This document shows, piece by piece, positions 1 through 11,310 of a stretch of DNA of 64,000 bases. Each line of letters starts with the position of its first letter. Position 1 is the first letter of the stretch. The stretch spans positions 123,574,331-123,638,330 of the forward strand of contig OX123183.2 in the NCBI GenBank assembly GCA_944739405.2. Direction: 5' to 3'. The notes below the pieces were generated by a model. That model made no database searches, was not told the DNA's origin, and saw only the letters and a program-made list of their open reading frames with translations. The stretch is from Euclidia mi (taxonomy: Eukaryota; Arthropoda; Insecta; Lepidoptera; Erebidae). The translations under genes and the position numbers were made by a program.

Positions 1-1691
1 ATGCCCTGGTCCCTAGCCTCCAGTATGTCATCGACCACATCAAGGAGAGTGGTGGTTGTGCTGTGTCCCTGGCGAAATCCAGACTGCTTCTTCGGTATTA
101 TATCATAATTCTCTAGATACTTTCTCAACTGACTGCTTACCACCTTTTCCAGTACCTTTGATAAGCAAGGGAGCAAACTGATGGGTCTTAGGTCCTTGGC
201 AGTGATGGGATTAGAGATTTTGGGTATGGGCTTAACAATAGCCGTTTTCCATACTTCAGGAAAGGTAGAAGAAGTGATCGATTTGTTGATGATTTCTGTG
301 ATGTATGGTAGACTATGTGGAAGAGTCATCATCAGCATGTCTAGTGAAATTTTATCAATACCGAGGGCATTTGATTTAAGACTTTTAATGTACAAATGAA
401 CTAGTTCTTCACTAACAGGCTCAAGACTGAAGGAGTGTGAGTGGAACCTATTTGTCTCAAAGTAAATCAGATCAGATAATAGAAATGTATGATTACCAGG
501 AATGTTTAAAAAATGTCTGTTGAGATCGTCTGGATCATTAAATGTAAATGGCAAATCATGTACTTTTGGTTTGCCGATTGTAATTGTAGATTTCAGATTG
601 TACCATAACTTCTTTGGGTTTCTGATATTTCTGTTTACATATGTCTCGAAGTAGGCTCTTTTTTCGCTTTCAATTGCATTTACTACAGTATTTTTCATGT
701 CTTTATAACAAGTTTTGTGTATGGTAGATTTACTTAATTTATAGCGTGCGTGATACTTGTTACGTAATTTTACCATTTCTTTAATGATATATGTAATCCA
801 CGGAAGAGATCTATCTTTAATTAAAATACTGGTTGTTGGTGCATGCATATCAAATAGAGTTGTAATAAAGGTGTTAAATTATGAAACCATGTCATTCACA
901 TTTTCCTGAACAGTTATATAAGCCCAATCTAATTTGTTGAGGTCAGCTTCAAAAACATTTGGCATTATGTGCTTTAACGGCCTATAGTTGATCCACTGTG
1001 GGGTGGGCTTGTTAATTTTAATTTGCAATGTCGCAGATATGATGGCATGATGACCCAATTCAGGTTTATGTTGGACTGAAATGTGGTAAATATGTGCATC
1101 AGTGCATACAACATCGATTAGGGTCTCACTGTGATCGGTAAAATGAGTTGGCTGCTGGATCACCTGATCAAGACTGATACTCTGTAAAAAATTTTTTAGT
1201 AAGATAGTATTGTTATCATTACTGATGGGCCAGTTTGAGTTAAAGTCGCCAAGAAGTACGGTTTTGTCGGCTTTGTTAAATGATGTTAAGGAGTCAGTAA
1301 TTGCATCCAGAAAGGTGTTCATGTCTAGCCAAGGTGGTCTACATGCTGTGCCAATGATCAAAATTTGCGAGTTAATCGTGAGTTTGAGCCACATTTGCTC
1401 GACATTCAGTGCGACTGGGTGTGCCATGGTTCGAACCTTGAGGTCCCGGCGCACATAGAAGCCAACGCCACCGCCCCGGCCTCCCCGCACATTCGAGGGT
1501 CGAGGTACGTGACGAAGGCGGTAGTTTGAAAGTGTCGGCGCACGCCCATCCTCTCCTTCCCGTAGCCATGTTTCATTGATTGCCATGATGTCTACTGCTA
1601 GTTCATCCATGGCTAACAAAAATTCATCATGCCGTGTTCCCAATGAGCCAGCATTGAATAAACCCACCTTCAAGTATTTACTTCTTGTCAT
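1..1691 (-). pseudogene. CR1-like LINE ORF2 (endonuclease + reverse transcriptase), runs off the left edge
   Basis: This is the second ORF of a non-LTR retrotransposon, encoding the enzyme that nicks target DNA and reverse transcribes the element RNA. It starts with ATG at 1691. An APE-type endonuclease fills 1691-882: VGLFNAGSLG at the N-terminus, IMAINETWL, a GDFN motif (VLLGDFNSNW), and a final block with GHHAII where such enzymes usually have SDH. An in-frame TAA at 879-881 interrupts it. The same frame then stays open to position 1 and reads RT fingers and palm motifs such as KDLRPISLLPCLSKVLEKVV and SGFRQGHSTTT. The catalytic YADD box lies outside the window. The upstream ORF at 2090-3093 belongs to the same copy. 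The clade (CR1/Daphne versus Jockey) is an inference from motif style. Confidence 0.85.
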
Positions 1692-2089
1692 TTTTATTAT
1701 TAAATACTTTTACTGTCCTGTATATACTTGTTAATGTAACTATTTTAAAGCTCAGATGTTGATATCTTATTATTCCATTTGTAGATATAGTTTTGTAAAT
1801 ATTATGTTGTGTTATTATTATATGTAAGTAGTGTATGTTTGTGATGTATTTATATACATAAATTGTGTAAAATAGAAGCTTTAATAAAATAAATATGTGC
1901 TTATAAGTCAATCTTATATGTAAATAAATAAATAATTTGTATAAATAATAAATATACATAGTGATAGGCATATTATAATAATTTAACCCATTATTGCAAC
2001 CTGGATACTTAGTTAAGCTATTCTTACAATAAGACTTCCCGTCTTTACTAAATCTAAAACTTAATAATACTATTAATTTTAAAAAATAA
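1692..2089 (-). other. AT-rich spacer between LINE ORF1 and ORF2
   Basis: About 400 bases of very AT-rich sequence lie between the two ORFs of the LINE. An open frame crosses it but is mostly Ile, Tyr and Leu from low-complexity AT sequence, so I do not call it a gene. It is long for an inter-ORF gap and could hold a small AT-rich insertion; I see no terminal repeats. Confidence 0.4.
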
Positions 2090-3093
2090 CTATGTGGAGC
2101 TAGAACTAAAAACCTGTTCAATGTCCGATTCATTTTTAATCGAGCATACTTTGTCTCCAGGCTTGTTTCGTGCAAAGATACGGCCACGTTTGACCCATAC
2201 GAACTTCTATCCTGAGCGCTGGCCGGCTTCACGCGCCAACCGAAACAACTGTCGGTTCTCCTTGGTGAGCCGCTCGTTGATGTAAAAGCGCCTAGGCGCT
2301 CCTGGGGCCATGTCGGCCGACGTCACTCCTCGACGAACTCTGGCGCTGTGTAGCATTGCATCTCGCTTTGCTCGCGTCGTGAAACGTACCGTTATGGGTC
2401 GTGGGCGCTCCTCGGGGCCCGCAGCGTCCGTCGCCACGATATGCCGTCCGCCAATCCGTTGCGCGCAATCTACGTCATGCTCTTCTAGGCTCAACCGATC
2501 TTCGCCGCTATTTGCATTACGACATGAACGGGGTTCTCCCCGCTCACCTCCGGAAAGTTGGCTATCTCGATGTCATTAGCCAGCAGCTGTTGGTCACGCT
2601 CGCGGAGGTCATGCCTGAGCTGAGCGATCACTTCGTCAACGTCTTCAGTATGAGGAGGTTGCTTCTGTTCAAGCTTACTGACCCTCTCCTCTAGAGTATC
2701 GACTTTTTGTTGATATTTTGTTATATTTACTTTGATGTCCGCTAGCTCATCTCTAAATTCTTGCAGGTCTCTGTTTACAGAGCGTAAATTATCTCTGAAA
2801 ATTTTAAGTTCTTCGTTAATATCTAGTGTCAGCTCCTGGGTGGACTCGAACGATGAGTTCGTTGGCGAGTTGACGCTTAACAGGTCTTCAGGCTGCTTGC
2901 TGGCAGCCGGTAGGTCAGTCTTTTTCTTGAATGTCTTAGCCTTGATACAACCCGGGCATTGCCAGGATGGAGAAATGGTACCGGCAGGAGGCAGGGACAC
3001 ACATTTTAGATGAAAATATACGTCACAATGGCGACATCTCGCAGATTCGGTCGGCGACAGGAAACGACGACAACGCCCACAACTCCTTGACAT
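2090..3093 (-). pseudogene. CR1-like LINE ORF1: PHD-like zinc finger, coiled coil, FP25K-like C-terminus
   Basis: The first ORF of the same LINE; such proteins bind the element RNA. It starts at ATG 3093. Residues about 1-50 carry a PHD/RING-like Cys-His array (CGRCRRF, CRHCDVYFHLKC, WQCPGC). Residues about 90-150 are a charged coiled coil with repeated EL, EF and LEERVSKLEQK segments. After a one-base frameshift near 2491-2494 the frame reads PRPITVRFTTRAKRDAML and FYINERLTKENRQLF. An in-frame TAG at 2207-2209 precedes a last block (KFVWVKRGRIFAR) that resembles the baculovirus FP25K-type domain seen in some LINE ORF1 proteins. PHD domains in CR1-like ORF1 are described in the literature; the FP25K link is my inference. 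One frameshift and one stop make it non-functional as read. Confidence 0.75.
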
Positions 3094-3607
3094 GATTGTG
3101 TGATGATTGATTGTATACTACGTAATGCGGAAGACAAGTCAAAGATGGCGCTACTGTCGCACTCTTGAATTGATGGGAACAATACCGGCAATGTATCCAA
3201 TAGATCAAACACGGACACAGAGATGGCGCTGTGCTTAGTTCCGTGAAAAAGGCTTTGTTTAAGGCTCTCGCGGCATTTATCAGCGCGCGGGTTTTAAAAT
3301 ATTCAGCCACTAACACCGCGCCAAGACCACATACACCAGCGATCACCAACACTGTCTGGTACCTCAGATCACTATTATATTTTATAGAGTAAGGGTAGTT
3401 TTTAAGTCCTTTTAGATGTAAAGATTTTAATTTAAGTTTAAATAGAATTTAATAAACGAAAGACACTGCAAACACTATCAGTTCTTTATTGTGTCACTGT
3501 CCACAATCTCACAACCGTAGATTCGCGAAACAACAACTCGTTTATTTTTAAAACAACAATAAGACGGAGCGTAATAGGTAAACAAAAACAGTTTTGAAAG
3601 TTTTTTT
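3094..3607 (-). other. LINE 5' leader and unassigned sequence
   Basis: Upstream of ORF1 on the minus strand, about 250 bases up to about 3350 are moderately GC-rich and probably the LINE 5' leader. From about 3360 to 3607 the sequence is AT-rich with nothing I recognise. Confidence 0.3.
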
Positions 3608-3742
3608 TCAATCAATATGTCGGTTTTTTACAGCTGCGATATGTTCCTTTACCCTTTCAGCGATTGTACGCTTAGTCTGCCCGATATATGAACTACCACA
3701 GCTGCAATCGACTTTGTAGACGCAAAAAACACTAACACACGC
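3608..3742 (-). pseudogene. GIY-YIG endonuclease fragment of a Penelope-like element
   Basis: The minus strand reads an open stretch of about 44 residues ending at TGA 3608-3610. It contains VYKVDCSCGSSYIGQTKR followed by an arginine and an EH pair (RVKEHIAA). This matches the GIY-YIG nuclease core (Y, C-x-C-G, YIGQT, conserved Arg) found at the C-terminus of Penelope-like retroelements, where it nicks target DNA. Only this end is visible; upstream towards 3900 I could not follow the RT. Several nuclease types share the fold, but the CxCG insert before YIGQT favours Penelope. Confidence 0.65.
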
Positions 3743-5423
3743 AACTAAATATTGTCGTGTATAATATTGTTACGATATTAATAATTAAGTAATATCAATA
3801 ATTTAAAGTATGTACTATAAAATAATCAAATTATATTATAGTATATAATGGACTCTCATCGAATTGGCTAACTATATTTTGTTTTTTTTTTAATAATTAA
3901 GTATCTTTTTTCTTAAAATAAAAAATAGAGCAGGGTACGAGTGGGCACCACAAAAATTTGAGGGTACCAGTGGGCACAGGGTCCGAATTTCAGGGGACCA
4001 GTGGGTACCGACCCTACTATGAAAAATCTTCGAAGTCCGACATATTTTTAATAGTCAAACTCGAATTGCAAAATAAATAACTACAGGACTTCAGTGACTA
4101 CATAACATCAGAGAACACGAAAAATTATTAGGTAAAAGAATATGACAGTAAAATATTGAGCTGCCCTGAGTACGGCCCTGCACGAACAAACTTATATGTG
4201 TGCATAATAGCCACGCTTTCAGCGAATGTGTGCAGATACGCTCGACGCATTTTCCGTCAGATGTGTACCGATTCATTTGACGGAATAGACGCGACCGAAG
4301 ATACGTTCGACGCATCTTCGGTCAGATATGTTCCGCCCCGACTGTAGATTCCTGCTGTACCTATATTAAAAATCTGTATACATTTGTGGTCATAAAGCTA
4401 TTAACTGTAGAAGGTTGCAATAATTTGCTAATACCAGTACATCTAAGATTTTCTGACATATCGAGAACATATTATGACATTTCCTCTGCTACACTTGACG
4501 TCAATGCGAATGGACCTCTTGAGAAGTAGTAGGTTAGATCATAAACGGATCCATTATGGTTAATACTACACATTTGTTGCACGCTGAACCACGTTCGATG
4601 TTTTATTCTTGCCAAATGACCCTAGAAGGTAGTTCCTCTTTAGGAAAAAGTGAGCCCCTACTAAGTAATGATCTTGAGAAAGTCCAAGAGTGGATGTGAA
4701 ATAGAGTTTAATAGAGGGCCCAACACAGCAGCCTTTCTCAAAAGTTAAGACACTTTATGTGTATTTGAAATATAATTAATACCTAAGGAATAGGTACATA
4801 GTTAGTTATCGCTTGCAAAATGGCGAAGGCCAATATTGTGAGAAAACCTGCATGTCATGTAAGGTCTTGATCAGCGACTATGGCCTAATCCTCCCCATAA
4901 CGAGGAGGAGGCCGTGCCTAGCAGTGGATCAGTTTATATACGGGGATGATAATGGCCAACGCTCTAAATTGAAACAATTTTATGAAAATTTTATGTATTA
5001 AATTACGCACATATTAAAGTCAGTTACAAATGGGATCCTTTTTATATAATCTCTCTATTAAACAAAATTTCACGCATTCATAGTTACAGATTCACCTACC
5101 ACACTATCGCCTACTATTTTATTAACAGATACCTATCCCTCGAACCATCCGCATAATACACATTTATTAACTCACAGATGGACGAACCTCTGTCGAACGT
5201 ATCACAGCTTATTAATCGTTAGTTTTTACGTTCAATCTGACGGGCGACGCGATCTTTCCGCGTATACGACGATTTATGACCAAAGCAACATAATTATGTT
5301 CTTATCTCACTATGACGGAGCTAAAATAAAAGATCATGGTACACTAGCTTTTGGATGGTTTTACATCGGTTGCTTCAAAATTAACGGAATTTCCGTCAAA
5401 CTTTCGACCCTAGAGAGATAAAC
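3743..5423. other. No gene seen; simple repeats and a small hairpin
   Basis: This AT-rich stretch holds no supportable gene. A short imperfect direct repeat with the unit GTGGGCACC / GTGGGCACA / GTGGGTACC runs at about 3935-4010. A hairpin with 9-base arms (ACCGAAGAT / ATCTTCGGT) lies at 4294-4322 in a CpG-richer patch at 4140-4350 that looks like a repeat fragment. Around 4865-4940 there is a piece with GCCTAGCAGTGGATCAG resembling the end of the repeat at 6640-6955. Confidence 0.4.
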
Positions 5424-6458
5424 GGCCGGTTTCTGAATTGAGAATTTCGCGTTGAGAACAATTTAAACACTAATTATATACCACTTAATCAATTTTCTGT
5501 TTCACAAAAAATTGTTTTGACACCTTTTGAGTATTTGTGCTTGTAAAATCTTAAATTTGACACAACATATGATCAATTCATGATCAACTCCATATCAACT
5601 CTATATTCGCGTTTCTGAAAACATTTGACATTTGTCAAACCTCACTTAGCACTGATAAATTGAGAAAAAAATAATTACACTACTTTGGTCTTTTAACCCG
5701 TGATCACGAGTAATATGACAGCCAGTATGTCAAAATGTCCACACTACCGTTGCCAAGCAGCGGCAACGTCATACTGACGTCTACACAACAAGAAGGCCGT
5801 TAAACAGAATTTATAGAAAAAAGGTTCAAAGCCTATTCAATATTTGGAACAAATAGATTACAACATTATTAGGAACAAATCGAAGGGATAGAAAATATAA
5901 ATAAAAGATTTTCGTGTTAAATTAATCCAAATAATTACGCTGTGGCCTCCAAGAAGGTATAATTCTATATACCTCCATGGTGGCCGCCATGGAGGTATAT
6001 AGAATTGTACCTCAAATATACCTGGCCACAAATATTTTGTATTAAAAATAAAACAAACTGACTTTGACATAACATACACGTTCCGTTTCCACTAAGATAC
6101 CGAATTGAACAAATTCAACAAACTATTCATTAAAATAAAATAAACGTTGAAATAATTTGAAATACAACTTTATTTCGACTTTTTATTTGTTTCTGTATAA
6201 AAATAATTAACTGACAAGTGTGCTTCTTTGTAAAATGTTAATTAATACGAATTTATGGTTAGTACCGGTTTTTTACTTGTATTGGAACGTACTAGTGTTG
6301 TTTGGTTGAATTTATTCATGATTTGAAGAAAACTCAAATGAAAGTGCTTTGAAAAAATATCACTCTGACATGTGAAACAGAAAAAACTCAAGTTGACTTC
6401 AACTAGTTCAGATATTTTCAACTGATGTAAGCTGAAATTCTCAATTCAGAAACCGGCC
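5424..6458. mobile_element. Non-autonomous TIR element (MITE-like), about 1.04 kb
   Basis: The ends carry identical inverted repeats of at least 25 bases, starting GGCCGGTTTCTGAATTGAG at 5424 and its reverse complement ending at 6458. The interior is AT-rich and non-coding. A perfect hairpin lies inside at 5938-6030. I see no convincing target-site duplication (flanks AGATAAAC on the left and GAAAGCCT on the right), so the superfamily is unassigned. Confidence 0.75.
5938..6030. repeat. Hairpin inside the MITE
   Basis: Two arms, AATTCTATATACCTCCATGG and its exact reverse complement, are separated by five bases (TGGCC) at about 5960-6004. The hairpin extends outwards imperfectly to TGTGGCC / GGCCACA ends at 5938 and 6030. 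It would fold into a strong stem and is probably a mini-MITE inserted in the larger TIR element. Confidence 0.75.
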
Positions 6459-6639
6459 GAAAGCCTCCTAAGTGTGTGCTTATCTATGACATAAAAAAAC
6501 ACACTGTCCACATGCAATATTTCTTACTTCAGTACTTTAGGCCATGCGATGATATGTTAGCCAAGGCATACATATCTGTAACAGTGTATTATTATGTGTA
6601 TTAATTTCAGCGTAGCAACTTAACTGCTCATTAAAGGTA

Positions 6640-6955
6640 AATGGGCACCTTAGTATGGAAACCATACCCATGGCGGACACAAACGAAATATAGCAGAGTG
6701 TATTCATCTATTCTCCGTGTGGTGACGGATTAAGAATACGAATTGTCACCATCCCATATCATCCCATGGGTGTCGTAAGAGCCGACAGAGGGAACATATT
6801 ATGCAGAGAACAGCACTGTAAGAGAAGGAAAACTTGATACAAACCCTATACCAACCCGCTTGGCCAGCGTGGTATAGTAGGCCAATTCCTCCTTTCAAAG
6901 GAGAGGCCTAGACCAGCAGTGGACTATTAAAGGCTGATGATGATGATGATTCATC
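6640..6955 (+). repeat. Retroposon 3' end with (GAT)n tail
   Basis: The stretch contains CATCCCATGGGTGTCGTAAG, GCCAGCGTGGTATAGTAGGCC and GGCCTAGACCAGCAGTGGAC, and ends in a GATGATGATGATGAT tail at about 6936-6951. The same blocks recur at 37480-38060, so it is an interspersed repeat. The simple-sequence tail suggests a LINE or SINE 3' end. Confidence 0.55.
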
Positions 6956-7084
6956 TATGGCTCTCATTTACTATGGCATTAGTCGCATTAATGTGAGCTA
7001 CGGGACTCTCAAAAAAATCAAGTGTTAGCTATGTATATATCCATACTCTTTATCTCTGAAACTACTGATCCGATTTGAAAAAAA

Positions 7085-7165
7085 TATTGTGTATTCATAT
7101 TCGCATTCGCGAATTTTCGCATATTTTTGGACATTCGCATTCGCATTCGCGAAAATACTGCGAAT
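7085..7165. repeat. ATTCGC hexamer-rich array
   Basis: Runs of ATTCGC alternate with the inverted form GCGAAT (for example ATTCGCATTCGCGAAT), giving small palindromic modules. The same motif recurs at 10365-10445. These look like subterminal repeats of a MITE family. Confidence 0.55.
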
Positions 7166-7344
7166 GTTTTGCGAATATAAAATAATTGTTTTTTGAGGGT
7201 AATACATAGTTGATTATAAAAAACAAAATCCATTAATTTCTAATTTTTTTTTAATGTAAGAAAAAGTAACTAAACCTCGTAAGCCCATTATCAGTCTTCT
7301 CTTTATCATTTGGATCAATTATTTATTAAACTTTGGGCAATGAA

Positions 7345-8603
7345 GCTTAGCAATTAAATTGTACACGCCTGTTTCCCGGAGTGGTAGGCAGAGACTACGG
7401 AGAACACCATTTGCAACTATCCTGACATACTTCTCTTGCTTCATTCACTCCCATCAAGTTTCTCATGCATGCTCTTCTGTTTAGGGTACTTCTGACCTGT
7501 CCTTTTTTTAAGGATGTGTCCAATCTGGTCAGAGAACGTCCGCCTAGGTCTTCTCCTTCGTCCTGTCCCATTCACATTTGCTTTATATAATATCTTCTTT
7601 GTCAGTCTTTCGTCATGCATCCTCTCCATGTGCCCAAACCATCTTAACATGCCTTTCTCGATGCTTGTCACTACATCTTCTTTTACCCCACACCACTCTT
7701 ATCACACAAATCTTTACCCTGTCGGTCAAAGATCACCACACATACTTCTCAGTGCTCTCATTTCTACAGCATTTATTCTACTTTCAAGTCTCTTCTGCCA
7801 GACCCAACTTTCACTACCATACATAAGGGTAGGCACTAACACCCCTCTACGCACAGCCAAACGTGCCTTTTTGGACACTTTTTGACTGTTCATAAACGCC
7901 TTCAGAATATTCACTCTATTACCAGCATTCACTCTTCTTTCAATATCTTCTTCATTCTTACCATCTCTTGTAAACAACGTACCTAAGTAAACAAACTCAT
8001 TTACTTGTTCTACTCTCAGTCCATCGATCAAAACATTACAAGCCGTAACGCATTCCTCCTTTTCACAAACCATAACTTTCCTTTTACTTACATTCACTTT
8101 TATTCATTTCCTCTCTAACGCACCATGCATGATTGTTACCATCGCCAGCAACTCCTCCGCTGAAGACGCAAGTATTACCTGATCATCAGCATAAAGGAGG
8201 CATTTGACGAGTAACCCATTCATCCTTAATCCATAGTCACTATGTTTTAAATCTTGCAAACAACTGTCCATGAAGAGGTTAAACAGCCACAGTGACGCTA
8301 CACATCCTTGTCTAACACCTTTCTCGATGGTAAACCAGTCAGTGTATGCCACGTGAATCCTCACACAACTCTAGAATCCTCATAAAGGGATTTCAGAGTT
8401 CGAATGAGGCTGCTGTCTACCCCATTCATTGACAGCACCGACCACATTTCATTCCTCACCACTTTATCGTAAGCCTTTTCCAAATCCACGAATGCGCAAT
8501 AGACCTTTTGACTTTGGCCAAAAACTTTTTGGCTATGCTTCGCAAGGAAACAATCTGATCCGTACATCCCATACCCTTTCGGAATCCCGCTTTTACATCC
8601 CAT
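7345..8603 (-). pseudogene. RTE-like LINE, 5'-truncated RT with frameshifts
   Basis: On the minus strand the order is: RT palm (FVDLEKAYDKVVRNEMW, residues about 40-55 of the 8603-8361 frame), then after a frameshift VRQGCVASLWLFNLFMD and the catalytic box LLYADDQVIL (8364-8104). An in-frame TGA at 8104-8106 is followed by the thumb and C-terminal region (YLGTLFTRDGKNEEDIERRV, LVPTLMYGSESWVWQK) to about 7726. After more breaks comes GMLRWFGHMERMHDERLT, ending at 7441. A second copy at 48967-49562 shares this C-terminus and the 3' end (GGTAGGCAGAG on the plus strand). I call it RTE-like from the domain style and short tail; no upstream endonuclease is visible. Confidence 0.8.
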
Positions 8604-9336
8604 ATTTTCTTTTCGGTTACTTTCATAACTCTTTCAATCAGTACCTATGCATTAAATTTGTCAACAATGCTAAGAAATTAAATTGTGTATTACGATAAAG
8701 TCGATTTTTGATACATGATTATAAGTGGTACTCAAAAATAAAAGGTTTAATTAATCTGGCCTGCTAGGTCGTAGTTCATGTGCCCGTTTATTTAGTTTGA
8801 AAATCTTCAATATTTTAATGTATTTTAGTAGAAGATTCACGATTACTCACGATCAATATTATTAGCCCTCCAATTTTGGATGTATGAAATGTGTGAATAA
8901 TTTATAAAGGTATATAAATCGATAGGCAATTGCACCTATATAGTTTTTGGACATTAACCTTGTATGTAGGAGAAAAACGGTTCTGTAGAAAATGTTTTGC
9001 GTCCTTAAAAACCGTCTCGTTTCGTTTCTCAAAAATCCGAAACGACCTAGTTGCGGCGAGCGGAATCAGGGTTGTCAGAATATTTTACTCGAATCGCCTG
9101 GCTGGAGCGCGCGTGTAGCCCTGATATAGCTTAACTTGTAGCCAACGGATAATATATCGTCGCCACCCGGAGAGAGAGTCTCAATGGCGCTAAATAACCC
9201 CATCTGGCAACAATGACACTTCAGTCAGATGCGTTCGTATCAACTCGGCTATGTGCTCGGCTATTCTTGGAACAAAAAACAAACGGAACGCACTTCGTTC
9301 GAACGGGATCGCCACCAAGGTCATCAAGCTATACGG
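8604..9336. other. No gene seen
   Basis: Unassigned sequence between the RTE-like copy and the CpG-rich element. The composition becomes more GC-rich after 9000. No convincing ORF, RNA or terminal repeat. Confidence 0.4.
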
Positions 9337-10335
9337 CTTGGCCACGGGGACCGGCGACGCGACCTGCGACACGACCGGCGACACGACAATTCGCGCGACG
9401 CGAAAAACATGTCACGGGACCACGCGTTCGCCGTCGCGACCAGTGTAGACCAGGAGCGAGACAACATTAGCTGAGATCTTTTTATGAAATTTAGCTCATG
9501 TCGAGCTAAAGCAAGCATATACGGACTTTGGTGGCAATATCACATTTGTTTCAACCCGGCAATCGAACCCGAGACCTGATGATCCGCTTACACTACCGCA
9601 AGATCACAGAGGCAGACTTGATATTGTGTACCTAATCACGGTATTAAAAACTATAGGTACTGTATTTTATCTTTATACAAACGGTCGGAACGCGATTTAT
9701 ACCTACGAGCGTCAGGCTCGGTACCCACCTAACCTACTGCATACCAAACTCAAGGCGCTTCGGTATACATTCTGTAGGTACCTACTGAATGCGTACTGAG
9801 CCGACGCTTGTAGGTATTGTAACTCGAGTTTTGAGTTAAAATACGGGAAAGCTTATGTAGATAAGTGTGATCTAACTAACTAGGTATATGCACTTCTAAA
9901 AACTTACTTAGGTATTTTGAAATCACAGACAGACACTTCAACTTTATTTATACTGTATACATACATTTATGTAGATATAGATAACATCCAGACGTTCCAA
10001 ATAGCAAGCCTAACTAAAAATTCTAAGAATAATATCATGGTCGCGGAAAAATAAACTAAAAAATTTATACTGACTCAGCTCCGGCGCTAGTCGCCGCGAC
10101 TACTGCTCGACGCCGTGGCGTGCGCCGTACCAATCCATGTATTCGTTTTGGTCGCGCGACGTGTCGCGCGACACGCCGCTGTACCGCTCGGTGCTATTCG
10201 CCGGTCGCGTCGCCGGTCGCCGCTGCGCGTGGCATGCTTAGAACATTTCTATACATTTGATTCAGTCGCAAGTCGCGTCGCCGGTCGCGTCACGCGAATT
10301 TTCGCTGGAGCGAATTGTCCGTGGCCAGGCCGTTA
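9337..10335. mobile_element. CpG-rich TIR-like element with GCGACCGGCGACGCG modules
   Basis: The left end (ACGGCTTGGCCACGG, from about 9334) matches the reverse complement of the right end (ACGGCCTGGCCACGG, ending near 10335). Inside both ends lie repeated GACGCGACCGGC and GTCGCGCGAC modules, at 9350-9440 on the left and 10140-10300 on the right, in inverted orientation. The centre is AT-rich and includes a SINE head at 9548-9621. Such subterminal arrays often bind a transposase. Superfamily not identified. Confidence 0.55.
9548..9621 (-). repeat. tRNA-derived SINE head
   Basis: Read on the minus strand, a box A-like region (CTTGCGGTAGTGTAAGCGG) is followed by a box B (GGGTTCGATTGCC). This is the tRNA-like pol III promoter of a SINE. 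It does not fold as a complete tRNA gene and sits inside the CpG-rich element. Confidence 0.55.
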
Positions 10336-10364
10336 GACAAATGGCGCCAATTTTGATCAAAACT

Positions 10365-10445
10365 GAATATTCGCATTCGCATTCGCGAATGTTGGCAGCA
10401 GATATTCGCATTCGCATTCGCGAATGTCCAAAATATGACATTCGT
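10365..10445. repeat. ATTCGC hexamer-rich array, second copy
   Basis: Two modules of ATTCGCATTCGCATTCGCGA separated by about 15 bases, then a run ending near ACATTCG. Same motif as 7085-7165. Confidence 0.55.
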
Positions 10446-10454
10446 TACATCACT

Positions 10455-10536
10455 AGTGCCCGGGGTAACTGGGGATCAAACCCGAGACCATCGTCTCGGC
10501 GGTCCGTTACGTACAGTACTGGGCTATCGCCGCTTA
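10455..10536 (-). repeat. tRNA-derived SINE head
   Basis: The minus strand reads GGCGATAGCCCAGTACTGTA (box A region) and GGTCTCGGGTTTGATCCCC (box B region). It is a diverged tRNA-like head without an intact cloverleaf. Confidence 0.5.
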
Positions 10537-11076
10537 TGTTTACTTGACTAAAAATAAAAGCCAAAACAATTGATAATGTTTGAAATAGTTTACACATACT
10601 AAAATATATCTTTTTGAAATGGTAAGTTCAATTTCGCAGTCGAGTAACAGATTTCAGCAGACATTTCTTAGTAAAAGGAGTCGTTTGATGTTGAGCTAAA
10701 TATGAAAGTGTTGCATGTTATATTTCACTGAATATATTTGCCAGTAACGGCTATATTAAAGGGTACTGTATTTATTGCCTATATTTAGCTTGACAATGCT
10801 GACACGTGCGAATATGTGATATGGCGGCGATATGATTAAAAGTAATAAAATATCTGTGAATAGACTGCTATATTACATTTATAAATACATGTTTTATGTA
10901 AGTCTACGCTTAATATTGAAGACGACCATGAAATCTTGTACTGGATGTTCTGACCTCTTATAGTTTTCTAGTTTAGACATGAGGAAATATAATAGGATTA
11001 GCACCTATGTCAACATGGAATTTAATAAAATACACATTTACTATTACAATGGCTTAGGCCAATCCTCATCATTTAG

Positions 11077-11310
11077 ACGACCGGTTGGCGCAGCGGGATT
11101 GTAAGCGACTGCGTCAAACATTTGTGTGCATGAACATGGATGTTTGTCTTGGTCTGGGTGTTACTATGTATAATATGTATGTATTCATTCACATTCATTT
11201 TATCCAAAAAAGTATATGTATATGTTTATCCATTATCTAATACCCATAGTACAAGCTCTGCTTAGTTTGGGACTAGATGGTGATGTGTGTATGTGGTAGA
11301 ATATTATTCA
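11077..11310 (+). repeat. SINE family A, plus-strand copy lacking box B
   Basis: The head GACGACCGGTTGGCGCAGCG is followed by the family body GTGTGCATGAACATGGATG and a 3' part with GTACAAGCTCTGCTTAGTTT and GTGGTAGAATATTATT. Box B is deleted (head jumps from AAGCGACTGCG to TCAAACATTTG). Related copies: 11831-12337, 31027-31140 and 57957-59260. Confidence 0.75.

Noticed and set aside
1678..2232. A 184-codon minus-strand ORF
   Set aside because: Its body is low-complexity Ile/Tyr/Leu from AT-rich DNA and it overlaps the end of ORF1 in a different frame.
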